From Crotophaga sulcirostris (lineage: Eukaryota; Chordata; Aves; Cuculiformes; Crotophagidae), in the NCBI GenBank assembly GCA_013397455.1, contig VYZB01000014.1, positions 1,894,581 through 1,958,580 on the forward strand: a stretch of 64,000 nt of DNA. The letters are read 5' to 3'. Below the pieces are notes generated by a model that was given only the letters and a program-made list of their open reading frames with translations, was not told the origin of the DNA and did no database searches. Below are positions 1 through 12,688 of the stretch, one piece after another. Position 1 is the stretch's first letter. Each line of letters begins with the position of its first letter. The position numbers were made by a program, and so were the translations under genes.

Positions 1-1765
1 AAAGCTACCACACCAGCCACCCAGCTAGAAGGACTCTTCCCATTGCTTCAGCTTCAGCCACGTGTACTGGCCAGCTCAGAGATTTGACAGAGGGCAGAGA
101 GAGCAGGCCTGAAAGTGGTGCAGGCTCCAGCAACATCCATTGAAATTCAACATAATTCCAATAATCTGCTAAAAGGTCACTGAATAGTGAGTAATTCAGC
201 ACTTGGCCGATAGCAAGATGATAGCGTTCCTGGCACACAGCCTACGCGCTCTCCCTGATAACTTGCTAAGTGAGGCCATTTTCCCTGAAAGACAAAGCTT
301 GGGTTAGAAACACAGCCCTCTCACTGAGAGCTGGGATTTTTGGTTTAATTTTGTGTTAGAGGATTTCTAAGGCCCTAAAGGCACCCAGCTGGATCCTGGA
401 AAGAGAAAACAAGTGGATGCATACGCATAACTGCTGCGCTAGTACGTTACCACACATTCAAAATAGCAGCCAAAAAAACAATAGTATTGCTGGGGAAGTC
501 ACTTGCCTGGAGGGAAAAGCAGAGCCCTTGTTTCTGGGTGCCTTTGGGCAAAGAGGGAAGATGCTCAGAATGTACTGTGACTGGATGCCTCCCTTCTGCA
601 CTGTTACAATGCCTGCAAAGCTCTGCAAACTGCGCCTGGCTGCTCCTGCATCAGACCGAGGCTCCGGCAGGTGCCTGCTGCTCATGGCATACCCACTCCA
701 CCAGTGCTTCTCCGGGTGAACCAAGTTGTGTCCCAGTGTCCCCACTCCTGGGAACCCTGGCGCTGGCACCAGCACTGCCCGAGCACCAGATACAGGCTCT
801 TGCAGCACCCGGGGTGATGCATCCTTGGGTGCAGAGGAAAGTGGGCGCTCTCCAGTCTGGCCACAGCTGACTAGTGTGTGCGTAAGGCATTTGGGATCAA
901 ATTCTCATTCAGTGTTGAGGACTTTCATTCCTGAGGTCAGTTTTTGAACAAGGTATCAGTTCAGGCCAAGAAAATAACTGAGTTTTGTGTTGAGGCAGGA
1001 GAAAATATGCAACTGCTGCTTTGCTCTAACAAACTGTGCTTTACATTCCCAAGGACCTCAGACAAAACCTCTGATCTACTGTAATAAATAGAGCATGAAA
1101 ATCAGGTTTGGGCTTCAATTTTATCCATGACGTTAGCTCTGCCTTCCATTTTTTCTCCTGCAGGGTGAAGTTCTAGTGAAAAAGGCAAAAGTCAATGCTA
1201 ATAATCTGGGTATTATTTTCTCTTCCTTTCTTTCAAACCTGAGCAAGGTGGATTTCAGCAAGAAGAGATTTACAGTTCAGAGCTCTCCCACAAGCCCTCA
1301 CTGCGCTGCTGGTTAAGTCACCACGACATTGGCATCTCCTAACTACAGGATCTTCCACAGCATCGGAAAAGATCTGCCTAACTCCTAGCTCCTTACCTCC
1401 TCCAGCAGGAAAAAAATACCCAATAAAATTAAAATAAAATTTAAAAAATCAATTGCTCAACTTCTTTCCTATCAAGAAGCCCCATTTTCTCAAAATGGAA
1501 GGGTTGCATGGAAATAATCCACTTCTGTTAGTTTTTACAAAGTATCTGGGGCCTGGGAGAGCACTGTCATTAGAGTTCTCAGGTTTGGGTTGCTCACCCA
1601 GGACAGAGGACACATGTCCTGCCCCTTTCACGTTCTCGCCAGGCAAGACTTTTTATAGCCCTTTATATCCAAGACCACATTCATCCTGGACTTCCAGGGT
1701 GTGAGGCAGTTTGCCAGAGAACTTCTGGCTTTGGAACACTCAGGAGCATCCCTGGTCCATGTGTG
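1..1765. other. Upstream non-coding sequence, no gene seen
   Basis: This is unique-looking, CpG-poor sequence with no recognisable coding frame. Open frames of about 60-127 codons occur on both strands between about 417 and 950, but they overlap in several frames, resemble no family I know and are the size expected by chance. An A-rich stretch lies at about 1409-1452. Nothing else is supportable. Confidence 0.6.
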
Positions 1766-1884
1766 CCATGGTTTAGATGATGGGTTAGTGTTGGTGTTAG
1801 TGTTGCTGTTGGGTTATAGGTTGGACTCAATGATCTCAAAGGTCCTTTCCAACCTTGTAATACTGTGATACTGTGATACTGTGG
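1766..1884 (+). mobile_element. CR1 LINE 3' end, short 5'-truncated copy
   Basis: The copy shows the CR1 3'-terminal block: a GGTTGGACTCAATGATCTC core, then AAAGGTCCTTTCCAACC, ending in three tandem 8-bp units (TACTGTGA, TACTGTGA, TACTGTGG at 1861-1884). Tandem 8-mers at the 3' end instead of a poly-A tail are characteristic of avian CR1. Only about 119 bp survive and there is no reverse-transcriptase frame. It begins with CCATGGTTTAGATGATGG, close to the start of the copy at 58331. The family call is firm; the subfamily is not assigned. Confidence 0.85.
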
Positions 1885-4800
1885 ACGTACTCAGCTGCTC
1901 AGAAGTGAAGCTGGGATAAAGTCCTAATCAGGCGTGCCCAAAGCTGTAAAAAGCCTGATAGACTCATCCCGCTGCATGCTTTGCTGTACTTGCTCATCAA
2001 AAGCAAAGCGTGGCAGAGAGGCGTCTCGCTCTGGATAGGGACTGGCAGCAAGTGTGGGTGGAAACGCTGTCGTGGCTCCGATCGGGTTATCAATCATCCC
2101 TTTGCAACGTGGCTATTGGTGCCACTCAAGTCGCCGCTTGACTGAGCGCCCTGCAGTTGCCAGAAAACCACATGGCCCAAGCAGCTGCTGAGCAGCCAGA
2201 CAAGCAAATGCTGGGAGCAGTGAGGGGAAAGGCAGAGCCTTCAGCCACTTCTCCTGCTTAAGAGAAGAACTAAATTTAAATTTGATGATAGGCTTGGTTA
2301 TTATCCCCAGTTTAATTGACTGAGGGGCTTCGCCTTGGTTGGATGGCTGCCAAATTCCACCCTAGCAGGAAGCTGCCCTGAGCTCTGCTGAGGTGAAGGA
2401 GGATGGTTTCCTGAAGTCCAAAGTGCTGAGGACTGTCTGTGCAAACCCAGGTAAGGTGCTGGCTTTGCAAAATGATTTCTTGTAGAGATCAGAGTCGTCT
2501 TCTAATCCCGAAAGTGAGAATCAATGGTGTTACTTAAATAATATTGCGTGGTGGTGGTGAGTTAATAATACCTGGATGGTAAAACACTGCCTGGCTTGGC
2601 AGAAGTTCCCCTTTGATTCTCATCAAGAGGAAGAAACATTACATTCCAAAAATTCATAAGCAGCAGTTCCTTTGTATCACAAAAGTCTCCTATTGCTCCA
2701 AAAACATTTTCCAGAGGATTATTTTGGAGGAACATGCAGGATCAAGGCCTCTGTGTGACTGCACGGTCCATTTGCTAGCTACAGACCTATTAGTGCTCCT
2801 TTCAGCCCTGCTTTCTGTGAAAAACCTTTCCTGTTGTTAATGCTACAGACCTCCCAAAAGACCTTGAGGTCCAGAGATGGCAAACGGTGTATAAAAGCAA
2901 GATGTTATTGCAAATAGCCAGAGTCATTCAGCTCATCCTGGCAGGTAATGAGTACATGACATATGTCTGTACAATAATTCAGCAGCTTAAGAGTGCTGAA
3001 AAAGAGATTGTGTTTTCTAAATGCCTTAGGTTTAAATGAACGGAATGAGGCCACAGCTACTTTTCACAGAGGAGACACGTGAGGGTGAGGTTGAGAGATG
3101 CTGAGGCTGTGGGAAAGGACAGACCTAAGCTAGCATCCCTCTTCATTCGTCCTTATTTAACACCTTTTACATTCATCCAAGTGAAGGCTCTCCTGGTGAG
3201 CTTTTGCCCTGGAGGTAACCTTTAGGGGATGGAACCAGTCACCCTGGACAGGTGGGGGAGTCACCGTGGGAGGGTGGTAGAGGACGCTGAACGTGCAGCC
3301 TTGCCCAGCCACCACAACAAGCTGGGTCTTGATTGTGGGTGCCTAAAAACTCCAGGACTGAACTGCGATGTGCAGTGCCCTCGGCTCCTGCTGCCAACAC
3401 AAGAGTCCCTGCTGGCTTCTCCTGCCTGGCACAGCGTGCCTCGTGCCAGCAGCAGGAAACCTCTTCTCTTTAGCTGTTGTGTCCGGGTTGATCCGAACAG
3501 TAAACGTACAGCTTGAGTGTGAATCAACATCATGATTCATCCTCCCTGTGATGTATCCTTTCACTGTGATTAAACAGCTACTCTGTAAGACATGAACTTC
3601 ACTTAAGACTACATGGTTTATTTGGGTTTGGGAATACAGATGCGGTCCTGTTCAAACTGCCATGCCCGGGAGCCAATGACAGAATATAAAAATAGCTTAT
3701 GCTGTCAGCATGGCTTTTTCTTATTTGTATTCTGAGTATCATCACTTTGGCAGGCACAGGAAGCTCTTCTTGTTTGCATTTTATTTTGCCTGCAGAAAAT
3801 TTACAGTTCAAATGACTTCTCTATGCTTCATCAGACTAATCGGATGACAAATTGCTTGAGCTACAGAGAAGAGACCTCAGACAACAGAAAATTGTAATGG
3901 AAGAAAAAATTAAATGCCTGCTTTTGGTAGGAGCAAAGATTTTGCTTCGTACCAATCTCAGTTTTCATTTTTTCCTTCTGTGTTAGTGCAAAGCCTTGTG
4001 AAATGGGAATCAGATTATTTAATCTGATTACAAGGATCTACAAGCTTGACATCATCATTTTCTTCAGTGACACACAGCCTCAGAAATGCCTCCTGTCCTT
4101 AACTGAAAGAAACAGCTCCATACTCCGTTTATGCTGCACTTCCTACTTTCACTGAAGCCTCATAAAGTATCCTGGGAGAGGCTTGTTTTGTCCTCATCTT
4201 ATTTATTGTTTTTGACGGCTTGCTGCTACCCAGAAAGAGCAGTTTAACAAACACCCAAAGATTTGTCCCTTTTTCAGAAGGGAATGGGGAGATGGAATGG
4301 GTTTTCTCTTCCTTGTTGTGCTGGCTGACCTTGCCTGGAGTGACAAAAGCAATAATGATACACTGTCCTACTTTTCAATAAGAACCTTAACACAGACTAA
4401 ATGTCAGGTTTGAAGCTCTGAACTGCCCTTGAAAATAAGTTTGCTCTTAAATTTCTGTGAAGTATTACTTGCCATGCAAGGACTCTCTCCACATTCATTT
4501 CACAGGCAGAACTGTGGCACCATCTTCTGGATGACTCTTTAGACAATAAAAAATAACCCACCTAAAGAGAAGATGTTTTCTTATCGCCCCTAACAATGAC
4601 AGCAGCTTGAATATTCATTGACTGTGCACTCCTGATTACAGCAGGCTCTAATTCATTTAATTATGCCATCTATTTTGGAAACACTAAGAGCTAGTCAGTC
4701 TCTTGATTGCTGAATATTATTGTAAGAGAATTCAGATTTTGCTTCTGAAAGGGTATTTCTACCCACAGAATGGTAACAAGAAGCATCCCACATATTAAAT

Positions 4801-6742
4801 ACACAGAGATAATTCTCCCTGTTGTGAAGTTACGAGCTCAGGTTATTCTGTAATGAAACAGGGGTGAATTATTCAGCCTCAGACTGGTATTCATGAAAAG
4901 TTTGCATTGAAAAGAGAGGTGCAAAAGGAGCCTGAAAAGCAGCCTGCGAATGTCTGTAAATGTAATGCGCAGCCCGAACTATCTGCTACAGCCTAACACA
5001 GGACTAAGGGATTAGAAAAGTTTATTGACTTCTTACAATGACAGCTTTTCTGAAGACAGTTTTTAGATCAATAATTAAAGTTAAAGCCCTAAGGCATCCA
5101 ACTACCTAAGTTGGCACTACGGAGTTTTAGGGAGAAGATGCTGATGCACGGTAGCTCTGCTGCCCCTTGGCTGCCAGCTCTTTGCATCCTCTCAGTGCAA
5201 GTAATTTTGAAAAAAGTATTCTTTGCTCTGGCACTTATTTATTTTCAGGTGTTTTATTTGGTGGTGACCACTGAAAACTCTGTAACAGGTGAGATTACTG
5301 ATAGGATCCCAGCTGTTGACTGTGGGTCATCCATCGAGTTATATTTTTTATTTCTTCTGATACAGTGTTGATTTTTTTTGATTCTTTATGACTAAAATAA
5401 AAAGCTCCTTGGATTGTGTTTTGGCTGGAGATAAGGAACTGAGGGCCACAGGGGTTTCCCACCTCTGCTGTGTTTTCTTGTGCCAGTTACACATCGAGAA
5501 AGATGAAGTAGATGAGCTGTAGCTTTCTCCCCTTCCGCCTCCCCCATGTACTCCCCCGAAGACCTCAGTGCAACCCCTTGGGAACCCACTGCACCAGCTG
5601 TAAGATAAATCTTGTGTGAAAGGTAATCCCAAATACCCAGACCATACCTGGGACTGACACTTGATCATTTCTCCGCAGACTCAGACAGCATGAGGTAGCA
5701 GGCAGAGCTCTCTGCCCCTCCTGTCTCAGGTGAGCATCAATGCCGCTTTTTCTTGCAATGCAGATATTTCAGGGTATATTCACTTGCATTATCAGTCCTC
5801 ATTCTTAAATCCAGAGTACAAAGACATCAGCCCATCTAAAGAATCCATTTTACTCTGTGCTTGAAACCATGCTCTGTGCACCGCGAAGCAAAAGCAAAGT
5901 TGGTATCTCCCATTCAAATGAATCCAGAGAGTCCTAACCACATGTGCCATATTGTACTCTGCCTTTCGTGTGTCATAGGTGATGACTATAATCATGCCAT
6001 TTATCTTGGATGAGTGCTAGCTTTGTTGTTTTTCATGGTTCTATATCATGACATACAAAACCAATCCAAAGGAGCATCTCAACTGATATAACCTGACATT
6101 CATGCTGTGCAACTGAGCTGTGCATTCACGTATGGAGACCTGCTACGTTTTCCAGAACTAGCAGCATATTATCACATCAGATGAGATTTCTGGGGGTCAC
6201 ACTACCATATCTATAAGCACAAGAGACAACTTAGGTTGTGTTCTTCAGTGATGGCTTGAAGATGCAGTATCTTGCTTCAAATAATGCAGGGGATCAGAGA
6301 CCTGACCCTGCTCCCAGGAAATTCATTGGACTTGTACCACCACCAGCATTTCTGGGCTTGCTCTCACCTGTTCTAGATGCAGGTTGTAGGCCTGCAGTCG
6401 TTCCTGCAGCATGCAATACTCCATCCCTGCAGAAATCAGCAGCTACAACTGTCCAGCTCACCGTGGTGTGATGAGCAAGACCCCAACCACCTGGCACTGA
6501 TCACACAGCCCAGCTCCTGCTGCAGAAATCAGCTCTGGGAACCACTCCGAGGTCCCTGTGGGTCATTGCGTGCCACTTACCCTGCACCACTGTTAATCCT
6601 ATCAGCAGCATTTGCTTCACTCAGACGTCCAGTAATTGAAAACACTGGGAATTTTGACTTGCATGCTGGGTTAAAGAAAAATATTATGCCTGGGCATCAA
6701 GCTCCTGCTGTGAAATACGATGTACACCAAAGGAGAATATCA
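1885..6742. other. Upstream non-coding sequence, no gene seen
   Basis: No gene is recognised in this stretch. It holds one perfect inverted repeat (listed separately at 4008-4029) and scattered A/T-rich patches. Open frames here are all under about 110 codons and match no family I recognise. It is consistent with intergenic DNA upstream of SYNPR. Confidence 0.6.
4008..4029. repeat. Perfect 10-bp inverted repeat with 2-base spacer
   Basis: AATCAGATTA (4008-4017) is followed by TT and then its exact reverse complement TAATCTGATT (4020-4029). Both arms contain a TAAT/ATTA core of the kind bound by homeodomain proteins. The dyad could be a dimeric transcription-factor site or a chance hairpin; nothing in the sequence decides between them. 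Confidence 0.7.
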
Positions 6743-7020
6743 ACTATTCCTCTTCCTTTCCCCTTGAGGTTAAATATGGTCAAGGTACAGCAGGGTCTTG
6801 AGAAACATAGGCAGAGATTTCCCTTCAGCTGGCATAATAGCTATGAACTTTCAGGGAAAACCCACTGCTTAGACCTCTTCTCCCTCTCCCTGAAATTAAA
6901 CTCCAGCTACATAGAGGAGCACAAACCTCTGCTCTATTCCTCTCTCCTCAAAATTAAAATTGAGCTATGTAATGGAGCACAGATGTCTCTTCTCTCTCCC
7001 CCAAATTAAAGTCTACTTGC
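6743..7020. repeat. Diverged tandem array, 52-58 bp period, within an open frame
   Basis: A unit made of a pyrimidine-rich run (CTCTTCTCCCTCTCCC-like), then AAATTAAA, then AGCTAYRTARWGGAGCACA recurs. The AAATTAAA cores start at 6893, 6951 and 7003, so the spacing is 58 and then 52 bases. The third unit is partial. A more distant relative with the same pyrimidine tract followed by GAGGTTAAATATGG is at 6746-6778. The array lies at the end of a chance-looking 210-codon open frame (6377-7009), and its stop-free phase may help explain that frame's length. Confidence 0.6.
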
Positions 7021-7266
7021 ACATAATATCTCAAATATCATGCCACAACTATAAAACGTCTTAGGGAAAGCATATGTCATTAGGGTGTCTATATAATGAA
7101 AAATTATGTATTTTGCCTGATGTTATTTAGATGTCTTTCTGTGTCTGAAACTGAAACAAAAGGGAACTTCACTTGACATACAAGTGCTTTGCTCTTCAAA
7201 GCCTCCAAAGAATACAGGTCCAGATGCTATGCCGTTACTAAGATTGGGACCAAGAGTGTGCAAATG

Positions 7267-7287
7267 ACATGCAAATACATTTGCAGT
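7267..7287. promoter_or_regulatory. Octamer dyad (ATGCAAAT with inverted half)
   Basis: ATGCAAAT, the consensus POU-domain octamer, occurs at 7269-7276. TGCAAAT (7270-7276) is mirrored by ATTTGCA (7279-7285) across a 2-base spacer. The 21 bases 7267-7287 recur at 40560-40580 with a single mismatch. A role in regulating SYNPR is inference; octamers also occur by chance. Confidence 0.35.
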
Positions 7288-9174
7288 CTCTAAATCTTGG
7301 TGATCTTTAGTAATGTTTGGATCACCTTCTCTTTTGCTTTTCTCATGAAAACATGAGTGACAGTGTCTGACTGCACAGATGTTTAGGAAGACGCTTTTAT
7401 CTGTGCAAATTCAAGGCTCTTTCACAAGCAAGTGTATTCCGATCTGTGCCAGAAGTTCTTACGGAACCATCTTTTCTCCCTCAGCAAGTATGCAATTACC
7501 TCTGGCAGATGAAACTGAAGAAAATCAAATATCGAATCTGCTAAATGTCCAGTATGTGCTTGCTTTTCTTGGCAAAGCTTTCAAACAAAATGTGTTCATC
7601 CTCCATGCCTACAGCTCCTAGCACATGACCAAGACTGTAACTTACCGTCCAACCCAAGCAATAAATCCACAAAAGTCTCTGTTTTGCAGAGTTAAACACA
7701 GCCAGCCTTGAAAACCACATGCTCATGCAAAGCCAGGCAAGGTTTCCCTTTAGTCAGGAAGAAAAGATGAATCATCCAGACGGTGGCTTCGTGCAGCCCG
7801 AGGTTCATTTGCTCACAACTTCTGGGAGAGGTAAAGTGATGCTCCTGGAAAGAGCCTGGGACCTCAGGGTGGTTTGCTACACTTGGAGGGTCTGCTCAAC
7901 AGACGAAAACAATTTTGTGTGTGGCTAGACTGTGGGCAACACCAGAGCTAGGGATGGTACAGGAAATGCAATGATTGTGTTTGGTTGAGAGACTAAAAGG
8001 GGCTGTTCCATGCACTCAGGTGTTGATAGATCTCACTATTTAATCACAAGTCTCACAATGCTTAGGGATTTTCCTAGAGTTGTGGTGGCTTGAGGAACAA
8101 TTTCAGGCTTTTGTTTGATGAAATGGAAGTTTTCAGCCCTTGAGATGGTCAAAAATGTTGATCCTGCTTATCCTAAATTTGCCTGGGAAGAATCCTAAAT
8201 TTATTTTAACAAAACATGTTTTAAGGTACCAGGTGGGTGGTTATCAATGAAAATGAGCTCCAGAGAAACAGGAGAGACAAATAAGAAATGAGAGGAAGGT
8301 CTCCTGGCTCCTCATGCAGAAACTAAGGTGGATGCAAGAACCAGCAAAAGCTGAGAAAGGTGCAGACGGTCATAGCTGCCCCGTGCCAGAGCCGGCAGTG
8401 GCTGCAGAAAGTGACATCTGGTCTGGGATAATCCACCTTCTCGTACAACGGCTTTATGTGAGAGAAACGCCGCTCATCTCGGAGGACTTGTTCCAGATTT
8501 AGCTCTGTGCAGGATCAGAATGAGACTGGCTGCAACTGCTCTGGGCTGCTGGCCCTGAAGCCCCGAGCAGCCCCAGGTGAGTGCTGTAGCATCCCCTGGA
8601 CCAGTGGTCCCCCGGGAATGCCCAGGAGCTTCCAGGTACCGTGGGAGCAGGGCGGCCGGATGGCTGCAGTGCCTTATGCTGCACTGGAATGGAAGCAAGC
8701 AGAAAAAGGACTTTCTGCTGGTTAAATGAACCATCCCAGTCCTTGGGCCAAAATTTGGCTCCTCCCAGCTTCTTGATGCATACCCCAGCCCTGCAGCAGC
8801 AAATGACACTAGAACTGGGCTGCAGGAAGAGTGCTGAGTTCATCGCCTGGGGCTGGGGCTTGATTCAAAACCAGTGGTTTGAAAATCATTCTCTATGGAC
8901 CTCCCATCACTGATTTAAAGTGTTTGAGCGACAGCTTTCTACCCCTGATCCTTTCATCAGCACCTAGACACTGGTATCCTTATTTGCTCTTCACAAGCCC
9001 AAACCCACTAAGAATTTCAAAAGCAGAGGCGAAAAAAATCCCCTCCCCTCCTCTGCTCTGCTGGGCATGGGCTCACAGCAGGGGCAGGGATATGATAATC
9101 AGTATCTGTTGCCAGGCACGTCAAGGCAGTACAATGGTAATGCAGAGGAAGCTTGACTAAAAATATCCACCATG

Positions 9175-9310
9175 ACAAATTGCATAATAAAACAAAAACC
9201 AAATTAATATTTATTAAAATATTTAGGCTTCCCTGATTTTCACTTTGAACATTTGATTTTCTTGCAAGTTCAGATTAACATGTAAATATGCATATAATCA
9301 GGCTGTTACT
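9175..9310. other. A/T-rich block, candidate conserved non-coding element
   Basis: This strongly A/T-rich stretch has clustered TAAT/ATTA cores and ATTAATATTTATTAAAATATTT, broken here as two overlapping A/T motifs at 9202-9223. It resembles developmental enhancer sequence in composition only. Conservation cannot be judged from one sequence. Confidence 0.2.
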
Positions 9311-10083
9311 TGCAAAAATTATTCCTGTCATCACAGAACACAAGCAGGTTTTTCTTTTTGATGCATTTTAGGTAAGGGGTCTGAGTCTTACTCATGCTGA
9401 ATTCCGTATGTTGTGCCAGCATATTACTCTTAATTTTAGGTCCTTTTTCCTTTATCAAACAGGTGTAAAATGCTTTTGCACAAATGAAGATCAGGAATGA
9501 ACTGCTGATTTGTGAAATAGAATCATACTTCATCTGATCTGACTTATGAAATACAGGAAGAATAGCTCAAATATTGGAGAAATGATACATTAAAATGCAA
9601 AACTGATTCTTTAATATTTTGCTATAATGTTTATAGCTTATCAATTCATGCTTTTCGTCCACAATCTACATGTTCGTTTTTGCAAAAAACATGGTCCTGG
9701 ATTTCCTCACAACAAACTGAGCTGCTCTAAAAGAATTAGATGAAAGACAATGCAACAACCCCAAATCCTGCTGTGCTTATAGTTGCCCCGAGCATCATGG
9801 AGCAGATTTTGCACTAGGTGTGCTGTTTAAGAGCCAGGAAAAATCTTCCTAAGAATCTATTTCCTCCTTTTGTTACACGCACATGATTTTCACTATTGGT
9901 AAGAGTTGTACCAAAAAAATAATATATCTTTCAAAAACACAATCGATGTTCTATTTTTATTCCTTCAATGACTTATTTGTTTTCTTAATTTAGTGGCATG
10001 GTTGTTTGTAGCAATGGAGGTTTTATTGTAAAACAAAGCAAGCTGGCCCCGTTTTCACATCATAGGAAAGGAATGTGTTATGA

Positions 10084-10291
10084 AATATTTAAGCTGAAAG
10101 AGGGGAGATTTAGATGAGATATTAGGAAGAAATATTTTATTGTAGCTACCCCATCCCTGGAGGTGTTCAAGGCCAGGTTGAATGAGACTTTGAGCACCCT
10201 GATCCAGTGGTAGGTGACCCTGCCCATGGCAGGGGGGTGGAACTGGATGATCTTGGAGGTCCCTTCCCAAACCATTCTATGATTCGATGAT
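10084..10291 (+). mobile_element. CR1 LINE 3' end with internal deletion
   Basis: The copy shows the CR1 3' region in order: CTGAAAGAGGGGAGATTTAG, ATTAGGAAGAAAT, CCCCATCCCTGGAGGTGTTC, CCTGATCCAGTGG, GACCCTGCCCATGGCAGG, GAACTGGATGATCTTGGAGG. It ends in the 8-bp units TTCTATGA and TTCGATGA (10275-10290). Compared with the copies at 20580 and 32943 it lacks about 45 bases between TTTTATTGT and AGCTACCCC, the part matching GGCACTGGCACAGGTTGCCC. It is 5'-truncated and has no coding capacity. Confidence 0.92.
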
Positions 10292-10696
10292 ATTTTGAAA
10301 TGCTTTTTAATCATCTGGCCTGCATATTTTTAAATTAATCCAACTATTTAAATTGATAGAGTGTTTAATATGTCGCTGTAAAGATATGGCCTTGCTTTTA
10401 AATTAGTAAGTCCCAATAAGGCGTTTAATATCAGCCTTCTTGCATCAATTATCATGATTTTTACTTCTGAAGTATAGCTGCTCCAGTGGGCCCTGGGCCT
10501 GCATGCTCAGAGAGTGAATAATAAATGGGGGAAGATCAGCTATTCAGCTACAGGAGTACTTTCTTTTCCTCTTTCAAACCAACCCATAATGGATTTTCTT
10601 ACATTTTTTCCTCCAGCACACCAGAACTGGATCAGGTACTCGTGCACACACGTATACTCACCCACTTTGCTTAAGAGAGACCTCCATAATATTTTA
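10292..10696. other. A/T-rich unique sequence between repeats
   Basis: No gene is recognised. The stretch is A/T-rich between a plus-strand CR1 and a probable older minus-strand CR1. Confidence 0.5.
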
Positions 10697-10760
10697 GGAT
10701 AGAATCATTTAGGTTGCAAAAGTGTTCAAAATGTATTGATTTTAAGCATAAATCCTGAAG
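10697..10760 (-). mobile_element. Probable old CR1 3' fragment, minus strand
   Basis: ATAGAATCATTTAGGTTG near 10700-10717 matches the reverse complement of the common CR1 terminus (CAACCTAAATGATTCTAT). It is followed by a weakly matching stretch (AAAAGTGTTCAAAATG, then ATTGATTTTAAGCATAAATCC). The fragment is short and diverged, so chance similarity beyond the first 20 bases is possible. Confidence 0.45.
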
Positions 10761-12662
10761 AATACTTCGTATTTCCCATTTTCTCTCACTTCACTCATGT
10801 GATGGAGACAAAAACTGCTTGGCTGCATCAGTCACTGTTGTCCCGAATCTGAGCCCCTGCTCTCTCCTGGGCAGCAACAGGACCAGGGAGCAGGGCATTG
10901 GATGCAATGCTCCTTTTTCTTTCATGCACATATTTCAGATTTTCAGGCAGTCTGCATTAAACTTGGGAGGAGAGGAAGGAGATTGACTTGGGGAGACTCA
11001 TGAAACTTTTGCCTTATTTATAGAGCATCCAAGTCCAGATTATTAAATACTGCTGAGACACAAGCCTGGGCAAAACAGATTTTGGGATATGCTTCTCTCC
11101 ATCACAACAGGAAAAGCTGTTGTCAAAACACAATTGAGCTTTCAGGCTAAACCCTACCATCACTGTCAGATCCATCCACAGAGAGAAACTATGAAACAGC
11201 CTAAATTTCAGTAGATGATTTAACACCATCTCAGGGCACCCCTCTGTCGGAACCGATTCAGCCAGACTCAGTTTCAGGTTTGAACCAAAACATCAGCACC
11301 AAACTCTCACCCCACAACCTCTGTCTCTTCAGGCTCACTCCTGCACTGGTGACAGCTGCCAGACAACCAAAAGAAAGGGAGTGTAGGAAAACCATGTGGT
11401 AAATTCCACAGCTGGGAAGTACCGAAATTTGCCCATTGAAGACCTGATTTGCCCATTTTTTCTAGATTGAGAGCTCACACACCACGGTACCTATCCAGGG
11501 AGGTGCAGGGATGTGCTTACACAGCCAAGAGCTGCTTTCAAGCCTCTTGGCCAAGGGGCCAACATTCGGAGTGTGGGAACAGCTAGTCCTGGCCGGAGAG
11601 GATGAGTTTGAGCCTTCAGGACACTTGGATAGAAGTAACGTTCACTTGCAGGTCTTGTTTTACTCAGATAATCAGCTAAACTTTTTCACTCTCCTCTCTG
11701 CACCTTTCCCTGTGATTACACCTTTCTTGTTCTTGGGTGGTCATAACATCACATGACACCTCAAACTATGCATGGATACACACACTCCTTTATCCCCTCT
11801 GGGAATACCAGCCTGCAGAGAGTCCATAACTGTGTCTGTCCTAGTCACACTTGCTGAGCTCCCTGCTTAAGGTCAGAACAACTGCATTTGGTCCTTTGGT
11901 CACACGTGTCCCTAGAGCTTGCACTCTTATGAGGAGACATTGCCAATGAAGTCGATGCTCCTTTTAAGTGCTAGGATTGTCACCCACTAAGGTACGTGTA
12001 TAAATATAAATGTATACACACACATTGGACTTCTCTACAGCTCTCCAGTCTTGCTAGGAAGTTCTGGTGTATACAGGTCATTGAAATAAACTGTATGGCC
12101 TTCATAAAGCTCAGGCTGCTCTAGAAGTTGCTTCTGCCAAGGCAGATTTGGAGAAAAACAACACAATGTCACTACACCGCCTTTTGTTGACAGCTGCCTG
12201 GGGGGAAAGGAACCTTCTTTATTTTCTTCTCCAGCCTTCCATTCTTCCTCAGGCCTACCAAATGCTCTCAGACAGGCTGAGCTTATCATTTCTCCCTGAT
12301 AAGTTATTTCAGAGACTTGAGTTTTTGTTTTCCATCTCCCAGACTGATACCGTGAGAGCTGCCATAGCCCCCAGCTCCTTCTGCACCTGAAGAGATGTCC
12401 TCACAGGACTTCAAATGTTTCTGAAAACTGCAGCAGGAAACATAGCCAAAAGCCAAAGTTTGAAGATGAGAGACAAGAGGTGATAAAATTCAAGGAGGAG
12501 GACAGAAGGAGAAAATGCTGTAGAATTCCCTTTTGCTACTCCCTTTTTTTTTTTTAAGGTCTCAAGACTTCTCTCATTTCTAAGAAAAATGACCTTCAGC
12601 AAGAAAAGAAAGTGTATTTCTTTTAGGAAGGTAACTATAACTATAGAGAAGACTAAACCAGG

Positions 12663-12688
12663 AGATCTAGCCAGCAGATCTAGCTAGC
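12663..12688. repeat. 13-bp tandem duplication
   Basis: AGATCTAGCCAGC (12663-12675) is followed directly by AGATCTAGCTAGC (12676-12688), with one mismatch. It is a small local duplication with no sign of function. Confidence 0.8.

Larger units (their letters stand above)
7021..10083. other. Upstream non-coding sequence, no gene seen
   Basis: No coding exon or RNA gene is recognised. Two things stand out: an octamer dyad at 7267-7287 and an A/T-rich block at about 9175-9310, each listed separately. Open frames of up to about 114 codons near 8.5-8.9 kb overlap on both strands and look like chance. Confidence 0.6.

Noticed and set aside
6377..7009. 210-codon plus-strand open frame as a gene
   Set aside because: No similarity I recognise, no splice or promoter context, a tandem repeat in its last third and a length compatible with chance. 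Kept only as a finding.
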